From the NCBI RefSeq assembly GCF_018403265.1, contig NZ_BOSI01000001.1:1-64000 (forward strand): 64,000 nucleotides of DNA. The letters run 5' to 3'. The DNA is from Paenibacillus sp. J31TS4 (GTDB lineage: Bacteria; Bacillota; Bacilli; Paenibacillales; NBRC-103111). This document shows positions 44,231-54,440 of the stretch, one piece after another; position 1 is the first letter of the stretch; each line of letters starts with the position of its first letter. The position numbers were made by a program, and so were the translations under genes. Below the pieces are notes generated by a model that saw nothing but the letters and a program-made list of their open reading frames with translations, made no database searches and was not told the origin of the DNA.

Positions 44231-45163
44231 ATGGGGAAAGTGGCATTCGTATTCCCCGGCCAGGGAGCGCAGGCAGTCGGCATGGGACGCGATCTCTACG
44301 AAGGGGACGCGCGCGCCAAGGCGCTGTTCGATTACGCGGACAGTGTGCTCGGCTACCGCCAGACCGACCTGATGTTCCAGGGGCCGGAGGAAGAGCTGAA
44401 GAAGACGTTCAACACACAGCCCGCCTTGCTCACGACAAGCGTCGCCTATTACGAGGCGGTTAAGGAAACAGGGCTCGCACCGGATTATGTCGCGGGACAC
44501 AGCCTGGGCGAATACAGCGCGCTGGTCGCGGCCGGCGTGCTCTCGTTCGAGGATGCCGTCCGGGCGGTCCGGCTAAGAGGGCAATTCATGGAATCCGCCG
44601 TGCCGAACGGCACCGGTGCGATGGCGGCGGTGCTGGGCGCCGAGCGGGAGGCGCTCGCCGAGCTGTGCGCCGCGGTGTCTGCGGAAGCGGGCGTCGTCGA
44701 GATGGCGAACCTCAACTGTCCCGGCCAGATCGTCGTGTCGGGCAGCAAGGAAGGGGTAGCCGCCCTCGTGGAGCGCGGCAAGGAAGCGGGCGCCAAGCGC
44801 GTCATTCCGCTTGAGGTCAGCGGACCGTTCCACTCGTCGCTTATGAAGCCCGCCGGCGAGCAGCTGGCGCTCGTGCTGGAAAAGACGGCGATGAACCGGG
44901 CGTCCGTCCCGGTCGTGGCGAACGTAACGGCCCGTCCGGTCCAGGACCCGGCGGAGATCCGCGAGCTGCTCGTGCGGCAGGTCGACGCGCCGGTTCTGTG
45001 GGAGGACAGCGTCCGCTGGCTCATCGGCGAAGGTGTCGATACGTTCGTCGAGATCGGCTCGGGAACGGTCCTCGCCGGTCTGATCAAGAAGATCGACAAG
45101 CAGGTTCGCGTGCTGTCCGTAAACAGCCGCGAGGCGGTCGAGCAAGCCGCTTCGCTGCGGTAG
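44231..45163 (+). CDS. fabD: malonyl-CoA-ACP transacylase
   Basis: A 310-residue acyltransferase. GHSLGEYSAL has the nucleophile S91, and GPFHSSLM the His H201. FPGQGAQ and the final EIGSGTVL are present. ATG 44231 follows AAGGAGAGAG. A 151-bp GC-rich gap after fabH holds a GGCCGG/CCGGCC hairpin (44181-44196) but no clear promoter. Confidence 0.96.
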   Translation: MGKVAFVFPGQGAQAVGMGRDLYEGDARAKALFDYADSVLGYRQTDLMFQGPEEELKKTFNTQPALLTTSVAYYEAVKETGLAPDYVAGHSLGEYSALVAAGVLSFEDAVRAVRLRGQFMESAVPNGTGAMAAVLGAEREALAELCAAVSAEAGVVEMANLNCPGQIVVSGSKEGVAALVERGKEAGAKRVIPLEVSGPFHSSLMKPAGEQLALVLEKTAMNRASVPVVANVTARPVQDPAEIRELLVRQVDAPVLWEDSVRWLIGEGVDTFVEIGSGTVLAGLIKKIDKQVRVLSVNSREAVEQAASLR

Positions 45164-45253
45164 GGGCGAACGCTATAAGCTCCTCTCTTGAGTGCCGTAC
45201 GGCGAGAGCCGGGGGGAGCAACCACTTTATTACTCTTGGCTAGGAGGAGAACT

Positions 45254-45994
45254 ATGCTGCAAGGAAAGATCGCTCTTGTAACCGGAGCTTCCCGGGGCAT
45301 CGGACGCGCCATCGCGCTCGAGCTGGCCGAGGCGGGGGCCGACGTGGTCGTCAATTACGCCGGCAGCGAGGCGGCGGCGGACGAAACCGTCCGGCTGATC
45401 GAGGAGAAGGGCCGACGTTCGTTCAAGGTGAAGGCGGACGTCAGCAGCGCCGAGCAGGTCGACGCGATGGTCAAGCAGACGCTCGACGAATTTGGCCGAC
45501 TGGATATTCTTGTGAATAATGCCGGCATAACGAGAGATAATCTTATCATGCGTATGAAGGAAGAAGAATTCGACGCGGTCATCGCGACCAACCTGAAGGG
45601 CGTCTTCCACTGCCTCAAGGCCGTGACCCGTCCGATGATGAAGCAGCGCTCCGGACGGATCATCAACATCTCCTCCGTCGTCGGCGTGCTGGGCAATCCG
45701 GGCCAGGCCAACTACGTGGCGGCCAAAGCCGGCGTGATCGGCATGACGAAGTCGGCGGCGCGCGAGCTCGCCTCGCGGGGCATTACCGTGAACGCGGTCG
45801 CACCGGGCTTTATCGCTACGGACATGACCGATAAGCTGAACGACGAGACCAAAGCCTCGTTCGTGCAGCAAATCCCGCTCGGCCGGCTAGGCCAGCCCGA
45901 GGAGATCGCCAAGGCCGTCCGTTTCCTCGCTTCGGACGACGCCTCTTACATGACCGGCCAGACGATTCATATCGATGGCGGCATGTATATGTAA
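45254..45994 (+). CDS. fabG: 3-oxoacyl-ACP reductase FabG
   Basis: A 246-residue short-chain dehydrogenase reducing 3-ketoacyl-ACP with NADPH. The TGASRGIG cofactor motif, S140/S141 (NISSV), Y154 and K158 (YVAAK) form the active site. ATG 45254 follows AGGAGGAG. The open frame begins 66 nt earlier, without support. A 90-nt gap separates it from fabD. Confidence 0.96.
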   Translation: MLQGKIALVTGASRGIGRAIALELAEAGADVVVNYAGSEAAADETVRLIEEKGRRSFKVKADVSSAEQVDAMVKQTLDEFGRLDILVNNAGITRDNLIMRMKEEEFDAVIATNLKGVFHCLKAVTRPMMKQRSGRIINISSVVGVLGNPGQANYVAAKAGVIGMTKSAARELASRGITVNAVAPGFIATDMTDKLNDETKASFVQQIPLGRLGQPEEIAKAVRFLASDDASYMTGQTIHIDGGMYM

Positions 45995-46055
45995 GCCTGT
46001 CCCGCTCTTTTTGGAGCCTGTATAGGATTCTATGGCAATTTGAAGTTAATTCTCG

Positions 46056-46061
46056 TATAAT
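46056..46061 (+). promoter_or_regulatory. possible promoter -10 of acpP
   Basis: TATAAT at 46056-46061, 22 nt before the acpP start codon. The -35 is poor (TGGCAA, 46033-46038, 17 bp). An extra promoter here would allow the high ACP level cells need. Confidence 0.45.
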
Positions 46062-46082
46062 ACCAAAGAGGAGGTGAGCCGG

Positions 46083-46316
46083 ATGTCCGACGTTTTGGAC
46101 CGCGTAAAGCGAATTGTCATTGATCGTCTCGGAGTGGAAGAGTCTGAAGTCACTACCGAAGCTTCGTTCAAGGATGACTTGGGCGCTGATTCCCTGGATG
46201 TAGTGGAATTGGTTATGGAGCTTGAAGACGAGTTCGATATGGAGATTTCCGACGAGGATGCTGAGAAGATTACAACTGTGGGAGAAGTAGTCGCCTACAT
46301 ACAATCTCATAAGTAA
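46083..46316 (+). CDS. acpP: acyl carrier protein
   Basis: A 77-residue acidic four-helix carrier protein. The phosphopantetheine attachment is S37 in [13 protein letters not shown] 46083 is preferred (GGAGGTGAG upstream); an earlier in-frame start at 46074 lies in the ribosome site itself. It carries the growing acyl chain for FabD, FabH, FabG and FabF alongside. Confidence 0.97.
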   Translation: MSDVLDRVKRIVIDRLGVEESEVTTEASFKDDLGADSLDVVELVMELEDEFDMEISDEDAEKITTVGEVVAYIQSHK

Positions 46317-46327
46317 GCTGGAATGCG

Positions 46328-46351
46328 AGTCCCGTTCTTACAGACGGGACT
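46328..46351 (+). terminator. weak hairpin between acpP and fabF
   Basis: AGTCCCGT and ACGGGACT around an 8-nt loop, followed by TCTCCTC rather than a T run. It could give partial termination or protect acpP RNA. Confidence 0.5.
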
Positions 46352-46412
46352 TCTCCTCATCCATCGCCTATGAAGATACCAACCAATACTTAAGTTTCTA
46401 TAGAGGTGACTC

Positions 46413-47657
46413 ATGACAAGACGCGTGGTTGTTACCGGTATGGGGGTTATGACTTCGCTTGGTCATGATCTTGATACCTTCTGGAGCAATCTTATGGAAG
46501 GCAAGTCCGGCGTATCGCTGGTGGAGAGCTTCGATGTGAGCGAGTATCCGACTCGAATCGCAGCCTCGATCAAGGACTTCAATCCCGAGGACTATATGGA
46601 CAAGCGGGAAGCCAGACGGATGGACCGCTACGTACAGTTCGCGGTTGCGGCCAGCCAGATGGCGCTGAAGGACGCTGGATTGAACATAAAGGAAGATACG
46701 GACCCCGAGCGTGTCGGCGTAATCGTCGGCTCCGGAATCGGGGGATTGAGCACGTGGGAAGAGCAGCATAAGATCCTGCTGGAAAAAGGACCGAAGCGCG
46801 TCAGCCCGTTCTTCATTCCGATGATGATCGCGAACATGGGCTCGGGCCAGATCTCGATGATGACCGGAGCGAAAGGACCGAACAGCACCGCCGTCACGGC
46901 GTGCGCGACCGGCACCCACTCGATCGGCGATTCGTTCAAGCTGATCCAGCGCGGAGACGCCGACGTCATGATCTGCGGCGGGTCGGAGGCGACGATCAGC
47001 CCGACCGGCATGGCGGGCTTTTGCGCCCTTAGGGCCATGTCCACGCGCAACGACGAGCCGGAGAAGGCAAGCCGCCCGTTCGACAAGGACCGTGACGGCT
47101 TCGTCATGGGCGAGGGCTCAGGCATTCTCATTCTGGAATCGCTTGAACACGCCCAGGCACGCGGCGCCCGTATCTATGCGGAGGTCGTCGGTTACGGCAT
47201 GAGCGCGGATGCGCATCATATGACCGATCCGTCTCCGGGCGGAGAAGGCGCGGCTCGCTGCATGAAGCATGCGATGAGAGACGCCGGTCTGACCGGCGAG
47301 GATCTCGATTACATCAATGCTCACGGCACGTCCACGGGCGTCGGCGACATCGGGGAAACCCAGGCGATCAAGAACGCCTTCGGCGAGCAGGCTTACCGCA
47401 TCCCGGTCAGCTCGACCAAGTCGATGACGGGGCATCTGCTCGGGGCAGCCGGCGGCGTGGAAGCCGTTATCTGTACGCTCGCGATTGAGCGCAGCATGCT
47501 GCCGCCAACCATTAACCTGGACAATCCGGATCCGGAGTGCGATCTCGATTACGTGCCGATTCATCCGCGCCAAGCGGACGTGAAGGTCGCCATGTCGAAC
47601 TCGTTTGGCTTCGGGGGCCACAACGCCACCATCGTGCTGAAGAAATTCGAGGCCTAA
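46413..47657 (+). CDS. fabF: beta-ketoacyl-ACP synthase II
   Basis: A 414-residue elongating condensing enzyme. The triad is C164 (TACATG), H304 (NAHGTST) and H341 (MTGHLLG). It completes the elongation set beside acpP. Full family length. Confidence 0.96.
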   Translation: MTRRVVVTGMGVMTSLGHDLDTFWSNLMEGKSGVSLVESFDVSEYPTRIAASIKDFNPEDYMDKREARRMDRYVQFAVAASQMALKDAGLNIKEDTDPERVGVIVGSGIGGLSTWEEQHKILLEKGPKRVSPFFIPMMIANMGSGQISMMTGAKGPNSTAVTACATGTHSIGDSFKLIQRGDADVMICGGSEATISPTGMAGFCALRAMSTRNDEPEKASRPFDKDRDGFVMGEGSGILILESLEHAQARGARIYAEVVGYGMSADAHHMTDPSPGGEGAARCMKHAMRDAGLTGEDLDYINAHGTSTGVGDIGETQAIKNAFGEQAYRIPVSSTKSMTGHLLGAAGGVEAVICTLAIERSMLPPTINLDNPDPECDLDYVPIHPRQADVKVAMSNSFGFGGHNATIVLKKFEA

Positions 47658-47680
47658 ATCTAGCAAAGCGGGTGGAAACC

Positions 47681-48379
47681 ATGAATCGGGATTTAAAGCA
47701 GCTGTTGTCCGCTCTCGGCATCGAATTCCGCAATCTGCCCCTGCTAAAGCAGGCTTTCACGCATTCTTCCTATGTGAACGAGAACCGGGTATCGGGGAGC
47801 AGGGACAACGAGCGTCTCGAGTTTCTCGGAGACGCCGTCCTCGAGCTGACCGTCTCGGAGTATCTGTACGAGACGCACCCCAACCGGTCGGAGGGCGAGC
47901 TGACGAAGCTGAGAGCGTCGATCGTCTGCGAGCCCTCTCTCGTCCTGTTTGCGGAGCAGCTGGAGTTCGGCAGCTACGTCCTGCTGGGCAAAGGAGAAGA
48001 GCTGACCGGCGGGCGGACCCGTCCGGCTCTGCTGGCGGACGTGTTCGAATCGTTCATCGGCGCCCTCTATCTCGACCAGGGACTGCCGACGGTGAAAGCA
48101 TTTCTAGCGAAGTATGTCTTCCCCCGGCTATCCGGAGAAGGCAAGCCGCAGATTCTCGATTACAAGACACAGCTGCAAGAATATACCCAGCAGCGGAATC
48201 TCGGTCCGCTGGAATACCGGATCGTGGACGAGCGCGGTCCCGCCCACGACAAGGAGTTTTTATCCGAGGTGTGGATGGCCGACAAACTGCTCGGCCAGGG
48301 CACCGGACGCTCTAAGAAGGAAGCGGAGCAGCAAGCGGCCGCCCAAGCGCTGGAACGGATGAACGTACCGGTCAAATAA
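47681..48379 (+). CDS. rnc: ribonuclease III
   Basis: A 232-residue double-strand-specific RNase. The signature [14 protein letters not shown] carries the Mg2+ ligands; a C-terminal dsRNA-binding domain (~160-230) starts [15 protein letters not shown] 47681 follows GGGTGG; a GTG 9 nt earlier overlaps that site. It starts 23 nt after fabF, so it may be cotranscribed with the lipid operon. Confidence 0.96.
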   Translation: MNRDLKQLLSALGIEFRNLPLLKQAFTHSSYVNENRVSGSRDNERLEFLGDAVLELTVSEYLYETHPNRSEGELTKLRASIVCEPSLVLFAEQLEFGSYVLLGKGEELTGGRTRPALLADVFESFIGALYLDQGLPTVKAFLAKYVFPRLSGEGKPQILDYKTQLQEYTQQRNLGPLEYRIVDERGPAHDKEFLSEVWMADKLLGQGTGRSKKEAEQQAAAQALERMNVPVK

Positions 48380-48400
48380 ACCGCCCCGCCGCCGCTTGGG

Positions 48401-48447
48401 AAGAGCGGACAGGAACCTGAAGCAGGTTGCTGTCCGCTCTTTTTTTG
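48401..48447 (+). terminator. terminator after rnc
   Basis: AAGAGCGGACAG and CTGTCCGCTCTT form a 12-bp stem, with inner AACCTG/CAGGTT after one mismatch and an AAG loop, then seven more T. Confidence 0.93.
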
Positions 48448-48468
48448 GGTCGCTCCCGCCGGGAGGAA

Positions 48469-48497
48469 TCGTCACTGTATAGGGTGTATGGTACAAT
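48469..48497 (+). promoter_or_regulatory. promoter of smc-ftsY
   Basis: TACAAT (48492-48497) preceded by TGG (extended -10); a weak -35 TCGTCA (48469-48474) sits 17 bp upstream. Confidence 0.55.
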
Positions 48498-48514
48498 GGA
48501 ATGGAGGTGAGAGC

Positions 48515-51500
48515 ATGTTTTTGAAGCGGATCGAGCTGGCTGGATTCAAGTCGTTCGCCGACAAGACCGAGCTGGAGTTTGTCCAGGGCATTACGGCGGT
48601 CGTCGGGCCGAACGGCAGCGGGAAGAGCAACATTTCCGACGGAATCCGCTGGGTATTGGGAGAGCAGAGCGCCCGCTCCCTGCGGGGAGGCAAGATGGAG
48701 GATGTGATCTTCGCCGGAAGCGACGCGCGCAAGGCGGTCAACTACGGAGAAGTCTCCCTAACGCTTGACAATTCCGATAACGCGCTGGGGCTCGATTTCA
48801 GTGAAGTAACCGTCACGAGACGGGTACATAGAAGCGGAGACAGCGAATATTTCATCAACCGGCAGTCATGCCGGCTTAAGGATATTACCGAGCTGTTCAT
48901 GGATACGGGGATCGGCAAGGAAGCCTATTCCATCATCGGACAAGGCCGCATCGAAGAGATCCTCAGTACCAAAAGCGAGGATCGGCGAGGCATCTTCGAG
49001 GAAGCCTCGGGAATCGTCAAATACAAGTCCCGCAAGAAGGAAGCAGAGAAGAAGCTGAATGAAACCGAGCAGAACCTGCTGCGGATTCACGATCTCGTCT
49101 CCGAGCTCGAGGACCAAATCGAGCCGCTGCGGCTGCAGTCGGAGAAGGCGATTCGGTACAAGCAGCTGAAGGAAGTGCTCAAGAAGAGCGAGATTTCGCT
49201 GTATGTGTACCAAATCGAGGAGATTCACCGCAACTGGTCGGCGATGAAGCAGCGGCTCGAGGAGCTGAAGACCGAGCAGATGGAGCTCGCTAGCGTCGTC
49301 AACCAGCATGACGCTTATCTGGAGCGCCACCGCTGGGAGACCCGCCGGCTCGAGCAGGAGCTGCAGCAGCTGCAGGAGAGCCTGCTCACGATCAGTGCCG
49401 AGTTCGAGAAGTGCGAGGGGCAGGGTGAGGTGCTGCGCGAACGCAAGAAGCACCTCGCCTCTACCCGTGCACAGCTCGAGCAGACGATCGGCTCGCAGGA
49501 GGAGCGGATCGGAACACGCAGGGACGATCTCGCCGAGACGAAGCAAAAGATCGTTACCGTCTCCCAGCAGCTGGAGGACTGCCGCGATCAGCTCACGGAG
49601 GAAGAGGAGAAGCTCCTCGGCGTGAACGGCGGCATTTCAAGCGAGGCGGAGGAGACCCACAAGGCCGAGCTGCTCGATGCGCTCAATGCGATTGCGCAGA
49701 GCCGCAACGAGCTGCGCTATGCCGAGCAGCAGCTCGAAGCGGTCGCCCGCCGGGAGGGCCGCCTCGAGGGCGAGCTCGCCAAGTGGGCCGAGGAGAAGGA
49801 CAAGCTGGCGAGCCGCCGGACGGAGCTCGAGGCATCCAAGGAACGGGTAGGCGGTGAGCTGACGCACATCCGGGAGCGCTATGCCGAGCTGGTGCAGAGC
49901 CTCAAGGCGAAAAGCGCCTCGCTCGAGCAGAGCCAGCTTGCGGTCCGGCGCGAGGAGCAGCGCCGCGACGCGCTGCTCTCGCGCAAGGACACGATGAAGG
50001 AGATGCAGGACGATTACGACGGCTTCCAGCACGGCGTCAAGGAGGTACTGAAGGCCGCCAAGCGGCCGGACGGGCTGCGCGGCATCCATGGCGCGGTCGC
50101 CGAGCTGGTCACGGTGCCCGCCGAGATCGAGCTGGCCGTCGAGACGGCGCTCGGAGGGGCACTGCAGAATATCGTCGTAGAGAACGAAGCAGACGGCCGG
50201 ACGGCCATCGCCTTCCTGAAGAAGCGGCAGTCCGGGCGCGCGACCTTCCTGCCGCTCGACGTCATCCGGGGCCGCTCGGTCTCCGACCATGATCTGAGGG
50301 CGGTCGAGGGGCAGCCCGGCTTCGTGGGTGTGGCGGCCGAGCTGGTCCGGTTCGATGACAAATACCGGAATATCTTTTCAAGCCTGCTCGGGACCGTTAT
50401 TATCGCCGAGACGCTGGAGGACGCGAACCGGATAGCGGCCAAGTGCCAATACCGGTTCCGCGTCGTGACGCGGGAAGGGGACGTCGTCAACCCCGGCGGC
50501 TCCATGACGGGAGGCAGCCAGCATCGTAAGACGACCAGTCTGCTCGGACGCCAGCGGCAGATCGAGGAGCTGACCCGCGAGATCGCGCAGGCGGACAAAC
50601 AGCTCGCGGCGCTCCAGGAGCAGACGAGGCAGCTGCGGCAGCAGCTGGCCGCGGAGAACGAAGAGCTTGAGCGGCTCCGGGAAGAAGGCGAGCGCAAGCG
50701 GATCGAGGAGCAGCAGTATGCGGCCGAGCTGGCTCCGCTCGCCAAGGAAGCGCAGAAGAACGAAGAGCTGTCCGCTCTCTACGAGCAGGATCAGGAGGCG
50801 CTGGAGGACGAAAAGCGTCAGCTGCTCGCGAGACGGACGGAGGCAGAGGCGCAGCTGGCCGCGATGGAGCGGCGGGAGAAGGAGCTGCAGCAGGCGATCC
50901 GCGACGCGGAGCTGGCCCGCAAGGCGAGCGAGTCGGCCAAGGAAGAGCTCGTCGGCCAGATGACGGAGCTCAAGGTGCAGGCGGCGTCGCTCGCCCAGGA
51001 GAAGCAGTCTCTCGTCGAGCAGTACAAACGTCTGCAGGCCGACCATGGCCAGGCGGAGAGCGAGCTGGAGATGAACCGCCGCCTGCTGGAGCAGGTCATC
51101 GCCGATAGCGAGACGAACGAGAAGGAATCACTCATGCAGGCGGAGCAGCTGAACGATCTGAAGAGCAAGAAGCAAAGCTGCCTCGAGAAGACGGAGTACA
51201 AGCGCGCCGAGCGGGCGGAATGGGCCAAGACGCTGGAGGAAGAAGAGAACAAGACCCGCACGCAGCGAAACCAGCTGAAGAAGGTCGAGGAGGAACTCCA
51301 CCAGACCGAGGTGCGGCTCAACCGGTCCGACGTCGAGCTGGACAACCTGCTGAACAAACTCGCCGAGGATTACGAGCTGAGCTACGAGATGGCCAAGGAT
51401 AAATATCCGCTTCCGGAGGACGTGACGGCCACCCAGGCTACCGTCAAGGAGCTCAAGAGGCAGATCACCGCGCTTGGTGACGTCAATCTGGGAGCGATCG

Positions 51501-52090
51501 AGGAATACAGCCGCGTGAACGAACGCTACGAGTTCCTGAGCGAGCAAAAGGCGGACTTGACCGAGGCGAAGACGACGCTCTACCACGTCATCCGGGAGAT
51601 GGACGAGGAAATGTCCCGCCGGTTCCGGACGACGTTCGAGGCGATCCGATCACACTTTGTCATCGTGTTCGCCAAGCTGTTCGGCGGGGGCCGCGCCGAT
51701 TTGATCCTGTCCGACCCGTCCAGTCCGCTGGATACCGGCATCGAGATCGTCGCGCAGCCGCCCGGCAAGAAGCTGCAGAATTTGCAGCTGCTGTCCGGCG
51801 GGGAGCGGGCGCTGACGGCCATCGCCCTGCTATTCTCGATTCTGCGGGTCAAGCCGGTGCCGTTCTGCGTGCTCGACGAGGTCGAGGCGGCGCTGGACGA
51901 GGCGAACGTCTCGCGGTTCGCCGAATATTTGCGCGAGTTCTCTCACGTGACACAGTTTATCGTGGTCACCCACCGCAAAGGAACGATGGAAGAGGCCGAC
52001 GTGCTGTACGGCGTGACGATGGAGGAGGGCGGCGTCTCCAAGCTGGTGTCCGTCAAGCTCGAGCAGGAGGAGGCGGCCGTCTCGGCCTAA
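48515..52090 (+). CDS. smc: chromosome segregation protein SMC
   Basis: A 1191-residue condensin ATPase. N-terminal Walker A VVGPNGSGKSNISDGIRWV, two long coiled coils (~170-500 and ~670-1020) rich in Glu/Arg/Leu, a hinge (~510-650), then the C-terminal signature LLSGGERALTAIALLF and DEVEAALDEAN. ATG 48515 has GGAGGTGAG 3 nt upstream. It loads at parS sites with ScpAB and aligns chromosome arms. Length is normal. Confidence 0.97.
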   Translation: MFLKRIELAGFKSFADKTELEFVQGITAVVGPNGSGKSNISDGIRWVLGEQSARSLRGGKMEDVIFAGSDARKAVNYGEVSLTLDNSDNALGLDFSEVTVTRRVHRSGDSEYFINRQSCRLKDITELFMDTGIGKEAYSIIGQGRIEEILSTKSEDRRGIFEEASGIVKYKSRKKEAEKKLNETEQNLLRIHDLVSELEDQIEPLRLQSEKAIRYKQLKEVLKKSEISLYVYQIEEIHRNWSAMKQRLEELKTEQMELASVVNQHDAYLERHRWETRRLEQELQQLQESLLTISAEFEKCEGQGEVLRERKKHLASTRAQLEQTIGSQEERIGTRRDDLAETKQKIVTVSQQLEDCRDQLTEEEEKLLGVNGGISSEAEETHKAELLDALNAIAQSRNELRYAEQQLEAVARREGRLEGELAKWAEEKDKLASRRTELEASKERVGGELTHIRERYAELVQSLKAKSASLEQSQLAVRREEQRRDALLSRKDTMKEMQDDYDGFQHGVKEVLKAAKRPDGLRGIHGAVAELVTVPAEIELAVETALGGALQNIVVENEADGRTAIAFLKKRQSGRATFLPLDVIRGRSVSDHDLRAVEGQPGFVGVAAELVRFDDKYRNIFSSLLGTVIIAETLEDANRIAAKCQYRFRVVTREGDVVNPGGSMTGGSQHRKTTSLLGRQRQIEELTREIAQADKQLAALQEQTRQLRQQLAAENEELERLREEGERKRIEEQQYAAELAPLAKEAQKNEELSALYEQDQEALEDEKRQLLARRTEAEAQLAAMERREKELQQAIRDAELARKASESAKEELVGQMTELKVQAASLAQEKQSLVEQYKRLQADHGQAESELEMNRRLLEQVIADSETNEKESLMQAEQLNDLKSKKQSCLEKTEYKRAERAEWAKTLEEEENKTRTQRNQLKKVEEELHQTEVRLNRSDVELDNLLNKLAEDYELSYEMAKDKYPLPEDVTATQATVKELKRQITALGDVNLGAIEEYSRVNERYEFLSEQKADLTEAKTTLYHVIREMDEEMSRRFRTTFEAIRSHFVIVFAKLFGGGRADLILSDPSSPLDTGIEIVAQPPGKKLQNLQLLSGGERALTAIALLFSILRVKPVPFCVLDEVEAALDEANVSRFAEYLREFSHVTQFIVVTHRKGTMEEADVLYGVTMEEGGVSKLVSVKLEQEEAAVSA

Positions 52091-52211
52091 CCCGGCCGGG
52101 CGAGAGCCGTCTGTGCAGAAGCGCCCCGCCGCGGGCGCGGACTACTGGAAGCTTGCGCGCAGGGACGAACGGCCTTATGCGTACAGGCAGATGCGAATTG
52201 GAGGAAAGCCC

Positions 52212-53207
52212 ATGAGCTTTTTTAAACGACTGAAGGAGAACATTTCCCGCCAAACCGAGGCGGTCACGAACAAATTCAAGGAAGGCCTGACGAAGACGCG
52301 GGATGTGTTCGTCGAGCGGGTCGAGGACCTCATCCTCCGCCGCAAAAAAATCGACGAGGAGTTCTACGAGGAGCTGGAGGAAATTCTGATCGGCGCCGAT
52401 GTCGGCGTAACGACCGTCCTGAAGCTGATCGACGAGCTGCGCGTCGAGGTGCGCAAACGGCGCATTGAGAACGCCGAGGAGCTCCGCCCGGTGCTGTCCG
52501 AGAAGCTGGTCGGCCTGCTCCGCGGGGAGCAGGACAATTCGCTTCATTTGAACGAGAACGGTCTGTCCGTCATCCTGGTCGTCGGCGTGAACGGCGTCGG
52601 CAAGACGACCTCGATCGGCAAGCTGGCGCACCGCTTCAAGCAGCAGGGCAAAAAAGTGCTGCTTGCCGCGGGCGATACGTTCCGGGCCGGAGCGATCGAG
52701 CAGTTGGAAATTTGGGGCGAGCGTGTCGGCGTGGACGTCATCAAGCAGCAGGCCGGCTCCGATCCGGCGGCCGTCATGTACGACGCCGTGCAGGCAGCCA
52801 AATCGCGGGGCGTGGATATTCTGCTGTGCGATACCGCAGGGCGTCTCCAGAACAAGGTCAATTTGATGGAAGAGCTGAACAAAATCTACCGGGTCATCCA
52901 GCGGGAAGTGCCGGATGCGCCGCATGAGGTGCTGCTCGTACTGGATGCGACGACCGGACAGAATGCGCTGAATCAGGCAAAGCTGTTCGGCGATAAGACC
53001 GGACTGACAGGGCTTGTCCTGACCAAACTCGACGGCACCGCCAAGGGCGGCATCGTCATTGCCATCCGCCAGGAGCTCGGCCTGCCGGTCAAATTCGTCG
53101 GCCTCGGCGAGAAGATGGACGATCTGGAGGAATTCAACTCCGATCAGTTCGTGCACGCTCTGTTTGCGGGGCTGATCAAGGAAGAGGATCTGGCCGAGGA
53201 GGCTTGA
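52212..53207 (+). CDS. ftsY: signal recognition particle receptor FtsY
   Basis: A 331-residue SRP GTPase. ATG 52212 follows GGAGGAAAG; the frame opens ~99 nt earlier with no ribosome site. The short A region is followed by N domain helices and the G domain with [20 protein letters not shown] and [10 protein letters not shown]. It sits 121 nt after smc. The ffh gene normally found nearby is not in the next 10 kb. Confidence 0.96.
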   Translation: MSFFKRLKENISRQTEAVTNKFKEGLTKTRDVFVERVEDLILRRKKIDEEFYEELEEILIGADVGVTTVLKLIDELRVEVRKRRIENAEELRPVLSEKLVGLLRGEQDNSLHLNENGLSVILVVGVNGVGKTTSIGKLAHRFKQQGKKVLLAAGDTFRAGAIEQLEIWGERVGVDVIKQQAGSDPAAVMYDAVQAAKSRGVDILLCDTAGRLQNKVNLMEELNKIYRVIQREVPDAPHEVLLVLDATTGQNALNQAKLFGDKTGLTGLVLTKLDGTAKGGIVIAIRQELGLPVKFVGLGEKMDDLEEFNSDQFVHALFAGLIKEEDLAEEA

Positions 53208-53256
53208 GCGGACCGGAACGGACTGCCAGACTTGACGGCGTGAAGCTTGCCGTACA

Positions 53257-53304
53257 GCCAAACCCCCTTTGTCTCCCGCTATGGGAAGGCAGAGGGGGTT
53301 TGGC
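53257..53304 (+). terminator. hairpin after ftsY
   Basis: GCCAAACCCCCTTTG pairs with CAGAGGGGGTTTGGC (15 bp, one G-U). No T run follows in either direction, so it is an unusual terminator or an RNA-end protector. Confidence 0.6.
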
Positions 53305-53362
53305 ACTTCCGGCGAGAGTGTGACGCGGGCAGCTGGAAGGAAAGCGGAAAGCGGGAATAGGG

Positions 53363-53388
53363 GGATAGGCGAGATAGGCGGGATAGGC
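53363..53388. repeat. three copies of a GATAGGC microrepeat
   Basis: GGATAGGCGA, GATAGGCGG and GATAGGC follow each other at about 53363-53388. Too short and few for a CRISPR or a known repeat class; it is part of the gap between ftsY and the CPBP gene. Confidence 0.5.
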
Positions 53389-53475
53389 TCAACCGGGACG
53401 CTCATCCTATTGGGACACCGGCTGTATGATTAGACCGGCAAGCGGATCTGCCAGCTTCCGTTTCCGTCAAAAAGT

Positions 53476-53506
53476 GGTACAATGGACCGGTTATGACCAT
53501 TGTACC
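53476..53506 (+). promoter_or_regulatory. promoter -10 inside a perfect inverted repeat, upstream of the CPBP gene
   Basis: GGTACAATGG (53476-53485) and CCATTGTACC (53497-53506) are perfect 10-bp arms with an 11-nt spacer. The left arm includes the extended -10 TGGTACAAT. The start codon is 8 nt after the right arm, so this could be an operator or a hairpin in the leader. Confidence 0.55.
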
Positions 53507-53513
53507 GTAGGGA

Positions 53514-54368
53514 GTGGAATCGGTTCTGAAGAAATGGTGGCCGCAGCAGGCGGGGCTTGTTCTCGCCGCGTATTTGTTTCTGACTTGTTATTTTAATCTG
53601 GTTCCGCTTCTGGTGCCTATGAACGATGGCCTGCGGGCACTGCATTTGCTGGCCTTCTTTCCAGTCGCCTACGCGGTGGCCAGATGCCTGTTCCGCAGAG
53701 GGCTCGATCTGTACGGCATCGTGAGGGTTCCGGGTTGGCACAGGAACCTCGGCATCGGCTTCCTGCTGGGGGCCGGTGCGTGGATTGTCCTGTTTGCGCT
53801 CTACTTCGGACTGGGCCGCTACCACTATAATGGGATGAACGGCGGCGGTCAGGCGGCGCTTGCTTTGGCTGTCGTGCTGTTCGGCTACGGCGTTGGGTCG
53901 TTCATCAGCGACATGATCGTCCGCGGCCTTCTGTTTAGCGGACTCCGGAACAGCCTGCCTCCGGCCGCCGTGTTCCTCGCAGCGCTCGTATTGTATGCGC
54001 TTGACGATGTCTGGTACGAAGGGCTGCAGGTCCAGAATACAGTGTTCTCGCTGGCACTTGGACTCAGCCTGACCTATGCCTATGCCCGCACGAACACCGT
54101 CTGGGCCAGCGCCGGTATCCACTTTGGCCTGAATACGGTCTATGGCTTGTTCTTCGGTGTCTCCGGCCGGATCGGGGATGGCGTGTTCACATTCACGGAG
54201 ACAGGGAATTCTTCCCTGCTGCTGACATGGCTCTCTACTCTCCTCTCGCTTCTGCTGTTCGTTGGCGTCTGGCTCCTCCGGCATCAGCTGGCGGCGAGAC
54301 GTGAGCCGCTGCAGCTTAAGCAGGAACCGGCGGCTCGTGGGAGGCGGACCGACACCGTCTCCCGGTAG
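53514..54368 (+). CDS. CPBP-family intramembrane protein with degenerate catalytic motifs
   Basis: A 284-residue membrane protein with about seven to eight helices, GTG start. It has the CPBP (Abi) fold motifs, but the usual EExxxR is SDxxxR (S132, D133, R137 in SDMIVRGLLF) and the His of the second motif is replaced by Asp (YALDD, D164). The third motif H203-x3-N207 (HFGLN) is intact. Active CPBP proteases such as Rce1 and MroQ need the Glu residues, so this copy is probably inactive or altered. A 35-residue Arg-rich tail follows. A downstream partner is not evident. Confidence 0.82.
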   Translation: MESVLKKWWPQQAGLVLAAYLFLTCYFNLVPLLVPMNDGLRALHLLAFFPVAYAVARCLFRRGLDLYGIVRVPGWHRNLGIGFLLGAGAWIVLFALYFGLGRYHYNGMNGGGQAALALAVVLFGYGVGSFISDMIVRGLLFSGLRNSLPPAAVFLAALVLYALDDVWYEGLQVQNTVFSLALGLSLTYAYARTNTVWASAGIHFGLNTVYGLFFGVSGRIGDGVFTFTETGNSSLLLTWLSTLLSLLLFVGVWLLRHQLAARREPLQLKQEPAARGRRTDTVSR

Positions 54369-54440
54369 CCGGACCGCAAGGATCTCTCGGTAGACGTATC
54401 TAGTCTTATTCGAATTTTGGCAGAAGCAAGGAGCATGACG

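Noticed and set aside
53363-53388. Possible CRISPR from GATAGGC repeats
   Set aside because: Units are 7-10 bp with no spacers, and there are no cas genes in the window.
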